Source: Solidesulfovibrio carbinolicus
Lineage (GTDB): Bacteria > Desulfobacterota > Desulfovibrionia > Desulfovibrionales > Desulfovibrionaceae
Direction of reading: 5' to 3'
DNA: 64,000 nt
Assembly (NCBI RefSeq): GCF_004135975.1
Contig: NZ_CP026538.1
Location: 558,001-622,000 of the forward strand
Part shown: in pieces, positions 45,194 through 53,794 of the stretch
How positions within the stretch are numbered: the first letter of the stretch is position 1
Layout of the letters: each line of letters begins with the position of its first letter
Made by a program: the position numbers and the translations under genes
The notes under the pieces: model-generated
What the model was told of the DNA's origin: nothing
Database searches by the model: none
The model's input: only the letters and a program-made list of their open reading frames with translations

Positions 45194-46906
45194 ATGTTCG
45201 GCGACGCCATCAAACGCCAGCTTTCGGGCCTGGGCGGCTCCGACGCCGTGGTACCCCCGGGCATGTACCGCACCCTTCGCCGCAAGATCACGGCGCTGAT
45301 GCTCCTGACCGCCGCCATCCCCCTGGCCATCATGGCCTGGCTCAACTACCACGAGTACCAAAAGGCCCTGTCCCGGGAGATTCAAAATCCGCTGCGGGTC
45401 ATCGTCAACAAGTCCAAGAATTCCTTCGAACTCTTTCTGGCCGAGCGCACCTCGGCCGTGGGATTCATTGCCCAGGCCTATTCCTTCAAGGAGTTGGCCG
45501 ACGAGAAGGACCTGGCCCGCATCCTCAAGATCCTGCAGACCGAGTACGTCGGCTTCGTGGACATTGGGCTGATCAACGACAAGGGCGAGCTGGTCAACTA
45601 CGTCGGCCCCTACAACCTCAAGGGCCACAACTACGCCGAGCAGACCTGGTTCAATCAGGTGCGCATCAAGGGGCGCTATATTTCGGACGTCTTCATGGGC
45701 TTCCGCAAGTTCCCCCACGTCATCGTGGCCGTGCGCCACAGCCTGGACTCGGGCGAGTCGTTTATCGTGCGCGCCACGCTCGACACCCACCAGTTCGACA
45801 AGATCATCAGCTCCATGGGCCTGGAGCCGGGGTCCGACGCTTTTCTCTTAAACCGCGCCGGCATCCTCCAGACCGATTCCCAGCGTTTCGGCAAGGTCCT
45901 GGACCAATTCTCCCTGCCCATGCCGCCGCCGGCCTCGGAAGCCACCGTGCTCCAGCAGCAGGACGGCGAGGGCAACGACGTCTTTTTCGCCTACGCCTAC
46001 TTCCCGGACAGCGACTTCGTCCTGGCCGCCATCAAGCCCAAGGCCCAGATGCTGCGCACCTGGTACACCGTGCGCGGCGATCTGGTCTTTATTTTCGGGG
46101 CCGGGGTGCTGGCTGTGTTTCTGGCCTCCTACAAGATCACCGACCAGCTCCTGCGCCGGATGCGCGAGGCCGAGGAGGCCCGGGAACTGGCGCTGCGCCA
46201 GGTGGAGCACAGCCAAAAGCTCTCCAGCATCGGCCGGCTGGCCGCCGGCGTGGCCCACGAGATCAACAATCCCCTGGCCGTCATCAACGAAAAGACCGGA
46301 CTCATGCGCGACCTCATCGGGCTTCGCGACGATTTCCCGGACAAGGAGCGCTACCTGCTCCTGATTGATTCCGTGCTCAAGACCGTCATGCGCTGCCGCG
46401 ACATCACCCGGCGCATGCTGGGCTTCGCCCGCCGCCTGGACGTGACCCTGGAAGAGATCAACATCAACGACGTGATCACCGAGACCAGCGGCTTTCTCAA
46501 CCAGGAGGCCCTGCACCGCAAGATTGACCTGCATCTCGATCTTGATCCCGAGGTGACGGGCATCGTGTCCGACCGGGGGCAGCTCCAGCAGGTGTTTCTC
46601 AATATCTTAAATAACGCCCTGGCCGCCGTGCCCGACGGCGGACACATCGAGATCCACACCAGAGGCGACGCCGAAGGGGTCAGCGTCATTGTCCGCGACA
46701 ACGGCTGCGGCATGAGCAAGGACACCATGGCCTGCATCTTCGAGCCGTTTTTCACCACCAAAAAGACCAAGGGCACCGGTCTTGGCCTGTCCATCACCTA
46801 CGGCATCGTCAAGCGCCTGGGCGGCGAGATCGGCGTGGAGAGCGAGCTGGACAAAGGGACCGCGTTCACCCTGCGTTTTCCCAAACATCCCAAACACGAG
46901 GCCTAG
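45194..46906 (+). CDS. Membrane sensor histidine kinase with Cache domain
   Basis: A 570-residue kinase. One helix at about 33-50 and another at about 297-315 frame a periplasmic dCache-type domain (with FVDIGLINDKGELVNYVGPY). A linker coiled coil follows, then the HisKA dimerisation domain with the phospho-acceptor His355 in AAGVAHEINNPLAVI. The ATP-binding domain has N box QVFLNILNNALAAV, G1 VRDNGCGM and G2 GTGLGLSI. It should sense an extracellular ligand and phosphorylate one of the two adjacent receivers. It is three bases downstream of the NifX-like gene and five upstream of the first response regulator. Confidence 0.93.
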   Translation: MFGDAIKRQLSGLGGSDAVVPPGMYRTLRRKITALMLLTAAIPLAIMAWLNYHEYQKALSREIQNPLRVIVNKSKNSFELFLAERTSAVGFIAQAYSFKELADEKDLARILKILQTEYVGFVDIGLINDKGELVNYVGPYNLKGHNYAEQTWFNQVRIKGRYISDVFMGFRKFPHVIVAVRHSLDSGESFIVRATLDTHQFDKIISSMGLEPGSDAFLLNRAGILQTDSQRFGKVLDQFSLPMPPPASEATVLQQQDGEGNDVFFAYAYFPDSDFVLAAIKPKAQMLRTWYTVRGDLVFIFGAGVLAVFLASYKITDQLLRRMREAEEARELALRQVEHSQKLSSIGRLAAGVAHEINNPLAVINEKTGLMRDLIGLRDDFPDKERYLLLIDSVLKTVMRCRDITRRMLGFARRLDVTLEEININDVITETSGFLNQEALHRKIDLHLDLDPEVTGIVSDRGQLQQVFLNILNNALAAVPDGGHIEIHTRGDAEGVSVIVRDNGCGMSKDTMACIFEPFFTTKKTKGTGLGLSITYGIVKRLGGEIGVESELDKGTAFTLRFPKHPKHEA

Positions 46907-46911
46907 CCATC

Positions 46912-47295
46912 ATGCGCATGGAAGACGTCAATATACTGCTTGTGGACGATGAACGGGAATTTACCGCCACCCTGGCCGAACGCATGGAACTGCGCGGACT
47001 GACCGTGCGCTGCGTCTATTCCGGCGAAGAGGCGCTCAAGGAAATCGCCGCCGACAAACCCGACGTGGTGGTCATGGACGTCATGATGCCGGGACTCAAG
47101 GGCCTGGACATCCTGCGCCACATCAAGGCCACCAACCCGGAGATCCAGGTGATCCTTTTGACCGGCCAGGCCGGCACCCGCGACGGCATGGAAGGCATGA
47201 AGCTCGGGGCCTTCGATTACCTGCTCAAGCCCCTGGAACTCGACGCGCTTTTAGGCAAGATCGCCGAGGCCGCCGCCATCGGAGGCAAGGCGTAA
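46912..47295 (+). CDS. Single-domain response regulator
   Basis: A 127-residue stand-alone receiver domain. Acidic residues 12-13 are in LLVDDE, the phospho-acceptor Asp56 in VVMDVMMPG, Thr in ILLTGQAG and Lys in LLKPLE. There is no output domain, so it signals by protein contact or passes phosphate on. It directly follows the histidine kinase, and its TAA overlaps by one base the ATG of the next gene. Confidence 0.93.
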   Translation: MRMEDVNILLVDDEREFTATLAERMELRGLTVRCVYSGEEALKEIAADKPDVVVMDVMMPGLKGLDILRHIKATNPEIQVILLTGQAGTRDGMEGMKLGAFDYLLKPLELDALLGKIAEAAAIGGKA

Positions 47296-48014
47296 TGGAC
47301 GCGTCCAAGGCCCCAAGCGCCGACGGCCGGTTTCTCGGCACGGTCACGGCCGCCGCCTGCCATGACCTCATGAACGTCTTTGCCACGTTCAATCAGGCCC
47401 TGGGCCTCATGGACGACTGCCTGGCCGCTGACGCCAAGACCACGCGCCGCACCTTTGGCATCAAGGGCGGGTTTGCCTACCGCGAGCGTTTCGTGGAGCT
47501 GACCGCCATGCTGCGCGGCCAGCTGGCCCGGGCCGTGGGGCTGACCGAAGCCCTGGCCCTGGCCGCCCACAGCCTGGACGGCCAGGGACGCGCCGCCGCC
47601 CCGCCCGAGGCCCTGGCGGCGCTTATGGCCCTGGCCGAGCGGCTGCTCAAGCGGCGCAAGATCACGGCCGAGGTCGCGCCCTGCGCCGAGGCCGCCCCTA
47701 GCTGGCCGCCCCTGCGCCGGGCGGACTACCTGGGGCCGGTCCTGGAGACGCTGCTGGCCTGCCTGCCCCATCTGCCCATGGGCGGGAAAATTTGTCTGTC
47801 CTGCCGGGCGGACGGGGACGCCCTGGCCGTGACCCTGACCCCCGGGGACGGGGAATTCCCCGACGAGGCCCTGGCCGCCGGGCTCTACGCCGCCCGGGCC
47901 GCCGGGGCCGCCGAGGCCGATGTCGCGCCCGGCAAGACATTGACCCTGGTTTTTCGGGAATCGCCCACGACACAACCGGCTTCGTGCCCGCCCCAAGCGG
48001 ACGGGGCCTCATAA
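47295..48014 (+). CDS. Histidine kinase-like protein, degenerate
   Basis: A 239-residue protein. Residues 14-60 read TVTAAACHDLMNVFATFNQA, resembling a HisKA/Hpt-type helix with His23 in H-D-L-x-N. The C-terminal portion (about 150-225) has the rough size of an ATPase-lid fold but lacks clear N, G1 and G2 boxes. It may be a phosphotransfer scaffold or a decayed kinase between two receivers. It overlaps the upstream receiver stop (TAATG) and precedes the next receiver by 12 bp. Confidence 0.6.
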   Translation: MDASKAPSADGRFLGTVTAAACHDLMNVFATFNQALGLMDDCLAADAKTTRRTFGIKGGFAYRERFVELTAMLRGQLARAVGLTEALALAAHSLDGQGRAAAPPEALAALMALAERLLKRRKITAEVAPCAEAAPSWPPLRRADYLGPVLETLLACLPHLPMGGKICLSCRADGDALAVTLTPGDGEFPDEALAAGLYAARAAGAAEADVAPGKTLTLVFRESPTTQPASCPPQADGAS

Positions 48015-48026
48015 CAGGAGACTGCC

Positions 48027-48479
48027 ATGAAAAAGATCAAGCTGCTGCTGGTTGACGACGAGGAAAACTTCGTCAACACCCTGTCCGAGCGCCTGAAAAT
48101 GCGCGACGTGCCGTCCCGGGTGGTCTACTCCGGCGAGGAAGCCCTGGAGGCCGTGGCCTCGGACGAACCCGACGTCGTGGTGCTCGACCTGCGCATGCCC
48201 GGCATCGACGGCATGGAAGTGCTGCGCAAGGTCCGGGCGGCCAAGCCCGACGTGCGCATCATCATCCTCACCGGCCACGGCACCGACGCCACCGAAGAGG
48301 AAGCCAAGAAGCTCGGCGCCTTCCACTACCACAAAAAGCCCGTCGAGATCGACGAACTGCTGGGCACCGTGAAAAAGGCCTACCGCGAGAAGATGGAAGA
48401 CGCCATGGTGGCGGCCACCTTCGCCCAGGCCGGCGCGTTCGAGGAAGCCCAGCAGATTCTGGACGAGGACAAGGACTAA
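48027..48479 (+). CDS. Response regulator with C-terminal helical tail
   Basis: A 150-residue receiver. Asp10-11 in LLVDDEENF, the phospho-acceptor Asp54 in VVLDLRMPG, Thr in ILTGHGT and Lys in HKKPVE complete the site. A 25-residue helical, acidic tail (AATFAQAGAFEEAQQILDED) replaces an output domain. It shares about the same plan as the first receiver, and both may be targets of the same kinase. AGGAG lies just upstream of ATG 48027. Confidence 0.92.
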   Translation: MKKIKLLLVDDEENFVNTLSERLKMRDVPSRVVYSGEEALEAVASDEPDVVVLDLRMPGIDGMEVLRKVRAAKPDVRIIILTGHGTDATEEEAKKLGAFHYHKKPVEIDELLGTVKKAYREKMEDAMVAATFAQAGAFEEAQQILDEDKD

Positions 48480-48560
48480 CCGGGCCGGGACGCCTGCCGC
48501 CCGACCGCCGTCCGGCGCGGTCGGGCCGGGCGGGAGCGGGCCTTGGCGCGGGAGGGGCGC

Positions 48561-49646
48561 ATGCCGATATCGGTCCTGCTCGTTGACGACGAGCCGCTGT
48601 ACGCCTCGCTTCTGGCGCAGCGGCTCTCGGGCCGCGACTTCACTGTCGCCGTCGCCGCCGACGGGGACGAGGCCCTGACGACGGCTGCCGCGTCCCCGCC
48701 GGATCTGGTGCTGCTTGACGTCAATCTGCCCGGCAAAAGCGGCGTCGAAGTCCTGGCCGACCTCAAGCAGGCCGGGTTTGCCGGCGAGGCCCTCATGCTC
48801 ACCGGCCAGGCCGGGGTGGAGTCGGCTGTTGCCGGCATGAAGCTTGGCGCGGCCGACTACCTGTCCAAGAGCATCGCCTTTGACGAGCTTGTGGCCGCCT
48901 TGCATCGGGCCTACGGCCGCAAGCTCGACCGGGCCGAGGCGGTCCGGGTTATCGAGGTGGAGCGTCTGGCCGGCCTGGGCCGGGTGGCCGAGGGCGCGGC
49001 CCACGAGATCAACAACCCGGTCAACATCATGACCACCCTGGCCGGCTGGATCGACGACCTGTGCGACGATCTGCCGCCCGAGGCGACCGGCACGGCGGCC
49101 GAGATCCGCCAGTCGGCCCGCCAGATCACGGCCCAGGGCGCGCGTATCAAGGCCGTGATGCTTGACCTGCTCAAGTGCGGCGGCCGCTTCGATCCGCGTC
49201 CCATCGAGCTGCCGGTCAAAAGCGCGGCCCAGGCCGTGTTCGACGACCGCACCGGCCGCATGGCCTCCCTGGGCCTTGGCGGGGACAACGCCGTGCCGGC
49301 CGATCTGCTCGTGCGCTTTGCCCCGGCCGCCTTTGACCTCGTCTGCTCGGCCCTGGTGGACAACGCCCTGGACGCCATGGCCGGCGGCCCGGGCACGGTG
49401 CGGGTGGAAGCCGTGGTCGTGGGCGGGGAGTTCGTTCTCACGGTCAGCGACGACGGCCCGGGCATTGACGAGGCCATCGCCCCACGCATTTTCGAGCCGT
49501 TTTTCTCCACCCGCGACTCCAAGGCCCACAGCGGCCTGGGGCTGGCCGCCGCGCGCGGCGTGGCCCGCAGCCTGGGCGGCGACATCGCCTACGAACATCC
49601 CGTCCAGGGCGGCTGCCGCTTCATCGCCCGGTTTCCCCTGGCCTGA
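48561..49646 (+). CDS. Receiver-histidine kinase hybrid (RR-HK)
   Basis: A 361-residue cytoplasmic protein. An N-terminal receiver has LLVDDEP and Asp53 in LLDVNLPGKS; the usual Lys-Pro after strand 5 is LSKS. A kinase core follows: the H box GAAHEINNPVNIM gives His148, then ALVDNALDAM (N box), VSDDGPGID (G1) and SGLGLAAARGV (G2). Such REC-kinase proteins take phosphate from a partner and switch their own kinase. It is the last gene of the signalling series; a TTG at 48543 is disregarded because GGGAGGGG sits before ATG 48561. Confidence 0.9.
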   Translation: MPISVLLVDDEPLYASLLAQRLSGRDFTVAVAADGDEALTTAAASPPDLVLLDVNLPGKSGVEVLADLKQAGFAGEALMLTGQAGVESAVAGMKLGAADYLSKSIAFDELVAALHRAYGRKLDRAEAVRVIEVERLAGLGRVAEGAAHEINNPVNIMTTLAGWIDDLCDDLPPEATGTAAEIRQSARQITAQGARIKAVMLDLLKCGGRFDPRPIELPVKSAAQAVFDDRTGRMASLGLGGDNAVPADLLVRFAPAAFDLVCSALVDNALDAMAGGPGTVRVEAVVVGGEFVLTVSDDGPGIDEAIAPRIFEPFFSTRDSKAHSGLGLAAARGVARSLGGDIAYEHPVQGGCRFIARFPLA

Positions 49647-49910
49647 CCCGCCAGCGGCGGCACGCGGTGTCGGCCTGGCCGTTTTTATCTCGCTTTCTCG
49701 CTTTTTTTCTTTTCAATTCCGAGTGTTGCGCTAGGCTATCTGGCTTTTCGGTATACAGTGTAAACAAAACTGCCGGCCAGCCAGGCAAATCTGTATGGTT
49801 TCTATCCAGGCCGCAACCGCCTGAAAATGCATCATCCTGGCATCGCAGGAGAACCGGCATTGGCTCGGCGTATGCTAGAGGGTTGCCATTCCGACTCCCT
49901 GGAGGACACG

Positions 49911-50189
49911 ATGAAAACGGTTGCGGCAGGATTGTTTCTGGCGGCGGCGCTCTTCTGCGGTGGGCAGGCCATGGCGGCTTTAGGCGACGGGACCGGTTCC
50001 TGGTGGATGGACGGCGAGGCCGACGCGCCCGGTCTCGGCGGCCTGGCCTGCGGCACCTGCCTTGGCGGCGCGGGCGGCCCGGGGCAGGGAGCTACGGGCC
50101 TGGGGCTTGGCCTGGGCCTGGGCTATGGCGACGGCACCATGCCCATGCCCCAAAACGGCACGGGTTTCGGCAGCCCCTGGACGAAGTAG
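49911..50189 (+). CDS. Small Gly-rich exported protein
   Basis: A 92-residue protein with a signal peptide (MKTVAAGLFLAAALFCGGQA then MAA). The mature part is Gly-rich with alternating G-L-G-L, a C-x-x-C in LACGTCLGG and the ending NGTGFGSPWTK. No family is recognised. GGAGG lies 7-8 nt before ATG 49911. Several TGG and Gly-rich turns suggest an unstructured or surface peptide, perhaps membrane or metal binding through the Cys pair. It is flanked by long AT-richer spacer upstream (about 264 bp). Confidence 0.6.
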   Translation: MKTVAAGLFLAAALFCGGQAMAALGDGTGSWWMDGEADAPGLGGLACGTCLGGAGGPGQGATGLGLGLGLGYGDGTMPMPQNGTGFGSPWTK

Positions 50190-50328
50190 TTTTCGCGCCG
50201 ATAAACGCTTGCGCCGCCGCGCCGTGGTGAGTCCTCCCACGGCGCGGCGGCGTTTGGTGTTTGGGGACCGCTGCGCAATCCCTCAACCACCGGAGACAAC
50301 TCCCGGCGGTGTGTCGGATTTGGGCCGG

Positions 50329-51183
50329 TTAGACCGCCAGAGCCTTCCTGATCACTTCGGCCATGGGCGTGGTTGGACGGCCTATGAGCGTGGACAGGGT
50401 GCGGCTGTCGTCGAAAAGGCCTCCCCGGGACGCGCCCGCGTCGGAATCGGCCAGCAGATCGGCCAACCCTTCGGGCAGGCCGGCATGTTTAAGGGCGGCA
50501 GCGAAGTCAGCAGGGGGCATGTCCTGATAGGCCACGGGCTTGCCGGACTGCTTGGCGATTTCCGCCGCAAAGTCGCTAAGCGTGTACGAGGCATCGCCGG
50601 CCAGTTCGTAGATCTTGCCAGCCTGTCCTTGCGAGAGCAGCACGGCTGCCGCGGCAGCGCCGTAATCAGCCCTTGCGGCGGACGCGATGCGTCCCTCGCT
50701 GGCGCAGCCCAGCAGCACGCCGTATTGCAGGGCGGCCGGGATGCTTGCAGCATAATTCTCCGTGTACCAACCATTGCGCAGCAGCACGAACGGCAGGCCG
50801 GACTGGGCAAGGAGGGCTTCGGTCTGGCGATGTTCGTCGCCAAGCCCCAGAGGCGTCGAGTCCGCATGGAGAATGCTGGTGTAGGCCAGCAGCTGCACCC
50901 CTGCGGACTTGGCTGCAGCGATGGCGTTGGCGTGTTGCGCCACACGCTGCCCGATCTCGCTGGAGGAAATGAGCAAAAGCTTGTCCACTCCCGCCAAGGC
51001 GTCCGCAAGGGTGTCGGGCAGGGTGTAGTCGCCTCGGCGCACCTGCACGCCAAGGGCGGCCAGATCAACCGCTTTGTCCGGGGTTCGCACCACGGCGACG
51101 AGTTCGTTTGCGGGCACGGACTCCAACAATATCGAGATGACGAGGCGGCCGAGTTGGCCGGTGGCTCCAGTAATGGCGATCAT
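50329..51183 (-). CDS. NAD(P)H-dependent quinone oxidoreductase 2-like (QOR2/YtfG, NmrA type)
   Basis: A 284-residue SDR of the atypical NmrA/TMR type. The NAD(P) motif ITGATGQLGRLV is at residues 4-15; later blocks are DALAGVDKLLLISSSE, LLAYTSILHADSTPLGL and VLLRNGWYTENYA, as in the QOR2 family. It reduces quinones with NADPH without making semiquinone. The start is ATG 51183, giving the expected 286-residue scale. It is divergent from a HxlR-type regulator, the same gene pairing known for ytfG/ytfH in enterobacteria. Confidence 0.9.
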   Translation of the reverse strand: MIAITGATGQLGRLVISILLESVPANELVAVVRTPDKAVDLAALGVQVRRGDYTLPDTLADALAGVDKLLLISSSEIGQRVAQHANAIAAAKSAGVQLLAYTSILHADSTPLGLGDEHRQTEALLAQSGLPFVLLRNGWYTENYAASIPAALQYGVLLGCASEGRIASAARADYGAAAAAVLLSQGQAGKIYELAGDASYTLSDFAAEIAKQSGKPVAYQDMPPADFAAALKHAGLPEGLADLLADSDAGASRGGLFDDSRTLSTLIGRPTTPMAEVIRKALAV

Positions 51184-51284
51184 GGTATTTCTCCAGGCGT
51201 TGGTGTTGCAAATCACGATGCAAACCCTCTATACACGTTGCTGCAGAGAAGGAAGTACACACAAAAAAGTAAGTAAGGAACATC

Positions 51285-51698
51285 ATGAAAACCCTGCCAT
51301 TTCCCCTCGGCACGGAGGCCCAAAGCGCTCGGCCGCTTAGGGGGGACGTCTTTGCAACGCCATGCCCTTCCAGGGAAATTCTCACCCATGTGAGCAGTCG
51401 GTGGGGCGTGCTCATCCTGGTATCGTTGCTCGACGGGACGCACCGGTTCAGCGAACTGCGGCGCAGAATGGGCGGAGTCAGCGAGAAGATGTTGGCGCAG
51501 AGCCTCAAGGCCTTGGTGGAGGATGGTTTTGTTCGGCGCGTGTCTTACCCCGTGGTGCCCCCGTTCGTGGAGTACAGCCTCACCCCCATGGGCCATGAAG
51601 TCGCGCAGCGAGTGGCTGCCCTCAAGGACTGGATCGAGACCAATCTGGACCGCGTATTGGCGAGCCGCAAACAGCATGGTGAGGCAGTGGCGAGCTGA
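51285..51698 (+). CDS. HxlR-family transcriptional regulator (QorR/YtfH-like)
   Basis: A 137-residue winged-helix protein. Typical HxlR blocks are REILTHVSSRWGVLILVSLL, HRFSELRRRMGGVSEKMLAQ and DGFVRRVSYPVVPPFVEYSL. Cys27 in ATPCPSREIL is at the position of the redox-sensing Cys of QorR/HypR members. It likely represses the divergent QOR2 gene until oxidised by electrophiles. The 101-bp gap between the starts should contain both promoters and operator. Confidence 0.88.
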   Translation: MKTLPFPLGTEAQSARPLRGDVFATPCPSREILTHVSSRWGVLILVSLLDGTHRFSELRRRMGGVSEKMLAQSLKALVEDGFVRRVSYPVVPPFVEYSLTPMGHEVAQRVAALKDWIETNLDRVLASRKQHGEAVAS

Positions 51699-51791
51699 AC
51701 TTCGCCACCGGCCGCCGCGTTGCCCCGGCGCCCCCGCCCCAGGTTGACTTTGTCGGGTCGCATGTTACCTTTTCCCAAAAGGAGCCACGCC

Positions 51792-52004
51792 ATGCAAGCC
51801 TCAACCACCAAGCAGGAGCGGTACAGAGCCAGACTGCGCGAGCAGGGACTGCGGCCGCTGCAGATATGGGTTCCCGACACGCGCCGGCCCGGTTTCGCCG
51901 CCGAGTGCCGGCGGCAGTCCCAGCTTGTGAGCAGTGATCCCCACGAAGCGGAGCATCTGGATTTTGCCGCCCAGGCCGCCGCGACCATCGAAGGGTGGGA
52001 ATGA
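51792..52004 (+). CDS. MazE-type antitoxin
   Basis: A 70-residue protein: [20 protein letters not shown] then [20 protein letters not shown]. The basic helix followed by [10 protein letters not shown] is the DUF3018/MazE-like pattern. It ends in an ATGA overlap with the toxin gene (52001-52004), the standard order. It binds its own promoter and the toxin. AAAGGAG lies upstream of ATG 51792. Confidence 0.85.
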   Translation: MQASTTKQERYRARLREQGLRPLQIWVPDTRRPGFAAECRRQSQLVSSDPHEAEHLDFAAQAAATIEGWE

Positions 52005-52327
52005 AACGCGGCGACGTGGTGACCGTTTCCCTGGCCGGCGACTACGGGAAGCCGCGCCCGGCCCTGGTCATCCAGTCCGATCTGTTTGCCGAACACGCTT
52101 CGGTGACGCTGTTGCCCATTACCAGCCACCGGGTGGACGGCGCGCCCTTGCTGCGTTTTGACGTTGCCGCAAACGCGGCGAACGGACTGCGCAAACCCTC
52201 CCAAGTCATGATCGACAAGGCCCATACCGTGCCGCGCGACAAGGTTGGCGCGCCCTTTGGCCGCCTGGATGACGGGCTGATGCTGGAAATCACCCGGGCG
52301 CTTTCAGTCTTATTGGGGATCGCCTGA
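52001..52327 (+). CDS. MazF-type mRNA interferase toxin
   Basis: A 108-residue PemK/MazF toxin. Key pieces are [11 protein letters not shown], the RPALVIQSD strand with the catalytic Arg of this fold, SVTLLPITS and [18 protein letters not shown], which contains the Thr/Arg pair. It cleaves single-stranded mRNA at short motifs. It is translationally coupled to the MazE-like antitoxin. A palindromic repeat and a terminator follow. Confidence 0.9.
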   Translation: MKRGDVVTVSLAGDYGKPRPALVIQSDLFAEHASVTLLPITSHRVDGAPLLRFDVAANAANGLRKPSQVMIDKAHTVPRDKVGAPFGRLDDGLMLEITRALSVLLGIA

Positions 52328-52346
52328 GGCCCTTTTTCCCGTTGCA

Positions 52347-52383
52347 GGGGTCCGGGGGGATCATCCCCCCGGCCGCCGGAGGC
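52347..52383. repeat. Palindromic intergenic element, copy 5
   Basis: GGGGTCCGGGGGGATCATCC then CCCCGGCCGCCGGAGGC. The stem here is GGGGGG-ATCAT-CCCCCC rather than GGGGGCC-TCA-GGCCCCC, so the two arms differ from copies 2-4 in a paired way while the tail is the same. Confidence 0.75.
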
Positions 52384-52395
52384 ATCCCTCAAAAG

Positions 52396-52430
52396 AAAAA
52401 CGCCGGGAAGGCAGCCCTCCCGGCGTTTTT
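52396..52430. terminator. Bidirectional rho-independent terminator
   Basis: AAAAACGCCGGGA pairs with TCCCGGCGTTTTT around a short loop; A-rich and T-rich flanks serve both directions. It ends the mazEF transcript and the convergent glyA transcript. Confidence 0.9.
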
Positions 52431-52461
52431 TGCGGCCCAAGGCCGCTTGAAGCGCGTAACG

Positions 52462-53700
52462 CTAATAGGCGAAAAGCGGGAAGCTCTTGGCGAACGGCTC
52501 GACTTCCTTGCGGATTTCGTCCAGGCGCGTCTCGTTGCCCACGGCCTTGATGGCCGCGTCGATCCAGGTCACGACTTTTTCCATGTCGGCTTCGGTGAAG
52601 CCGCGCGTGGTCAGGGCCGCCGTGCCGATGCGCACGCCCGAGGTGACAAAGGGCGAGCGGGTCTCGAAGGGCACGGTGTTCTTGTTGACCGTGATGCCGG
52701 CCAGATCCAGGGCGTGTTCGGCGTCCTTGCCGGTGACGTCCTTGTTGGTCAGATCGACCAGCACGAGGTGGTTGTCCGTGCCGCCGGACACCAGATCGAA
52801 GCCGTGGGCGATAAGCCCCTTGGCCAGGGCCTGGCAGTTCTTCACCACCTGCTGCTGGTAGAGCTTGAACGAGGGCTTCAGGGCCTCGCCAAAGGCCACG
52901 GCCTTGGCCGCGATGACGTGCATGAGCGGGCCGCCCTGGATGCCGGGGAAGATCTGGGAATTGAGCGTCTTCCCGTTGTCCTCGCTGGACAGGATCAGGC
53001 CGCCGCGCGGGCCGCGCAGGGTCTTGTGGGTGGTCGAGGTGGTGTAGTGGGCGTGGGGAATGGGCGAGGGATGGCAGCCGGCGGCGACCAGGCCGGCGAT
53101 GTGGGCCATGTCCACCACGAGCTTGGCCCCGACCTCGTCGGCGATGGCCCGGAAGCGGGCGAAGTCGATGATGCGCGGATAGGCGCTGGCCCCGGCCACG
53201 ATGACCTTGGGCTTGTGCTCCTTGGCCAGACGCTCGACCTCGTCGTAGTCGATGGTGCCGGTTTCCTTCTTCACGTGGTAGAACACGATGTTGAAGAGCT
53301 TGCCGGAAAAGTTCACGGGCGAGCCGTGGGTGAGGTGCCCGCCGTGGGACAGGTCCATGCCGAGCAGGGTGTCGCCGGGCTGCATGGCCGCGAAATAGAC
53401 GGCCATGTTGGCCTGGGAGCCGGAATGGGGCTGGACGTTGGCGTACTCGGCCCCAAACAGCGTCTTGGCCCGGTCCCGGGCCAGATCCTCGGCGATGTCC
53501 ACGTATTCGCAGCCGCCGTAGTAGCGCTTGCCCGGGTAGCCTTCGGCGTACTTGTGGGTGAGCACGCTGCCCTGGGCCTGGCGCACGGCCACGGAGACGA
53601 AGTTCTCCGAGGCGATCATTTCGAGCTTGCCGGTCTGGCGGTCGATTTCCAGGCACACGGCCCGGCCGACTTCGGGGTCGGCGATGAGCAGTTCTTCCAT
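52462..53700 (-). CDS. glyA: Serine hydroxymethyltransferase
   Basis: A 412-residue PLP enzyme converting serine and tetrahydrofolate to glycine and methylene-tetrahydrofolate. The N-terminal SENFVS block, [14 protein letters not shown], the conserved [15 protein letters not shown] and the PLP-lysine motif [15 protein letters not shown] are all present. The length is standard. ATG 53700 has GGAGGA 7 nt upstream. It follows fabF on the same strand by 94 bp, so it may share the fatty-acid gene transcript. Confidence 0.97.
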   Translation of the reverse strand: MEELLIADPEVGRAVCLEIDRQTGKLEMIASENFVSVAVRQAQGSVLTHKYAEGYPGKRYYGGCEYVDIAEDLARDRAKTLFGAEYANVQPHSGSQANMAVYFAAMQPGDTLLGMDLSHGGHLTHGSPVNFSGKLFNIVFYHVKKETGTIDYDEVERLAKEHKPKVIVAGASAYPRIIDFARFRAIADEVGAKLVVDMAHIAGLVAAGCHPSPIPHAHYTTSTTHKTLRGPRGGLILSSEDNGKTLNSQIFPGIQGGPLMHVIAAKAVAFGEALKPSFKLYQQQVVKNCQALAKGLIAHGFDLVSGGTDNHLVLVDLTNKDVTGKDAEHALDLAGITVNKNTVPFETRSPFVTSGVRIGTAALTTRGFTEADMEKVVTWIDAAIKAVGNETRLDEIRKEVEPFAKSFPLFAY

Positions 53701-53794
53701 GGAGCGTCCTCCTTTGAACGCGTTCGGGGGGAGGCCCGGCGTGCGAGCGTCCCCCCGTCGGCGGCTACTGGGACCGGGCCGGCCCGGTCCGGGG

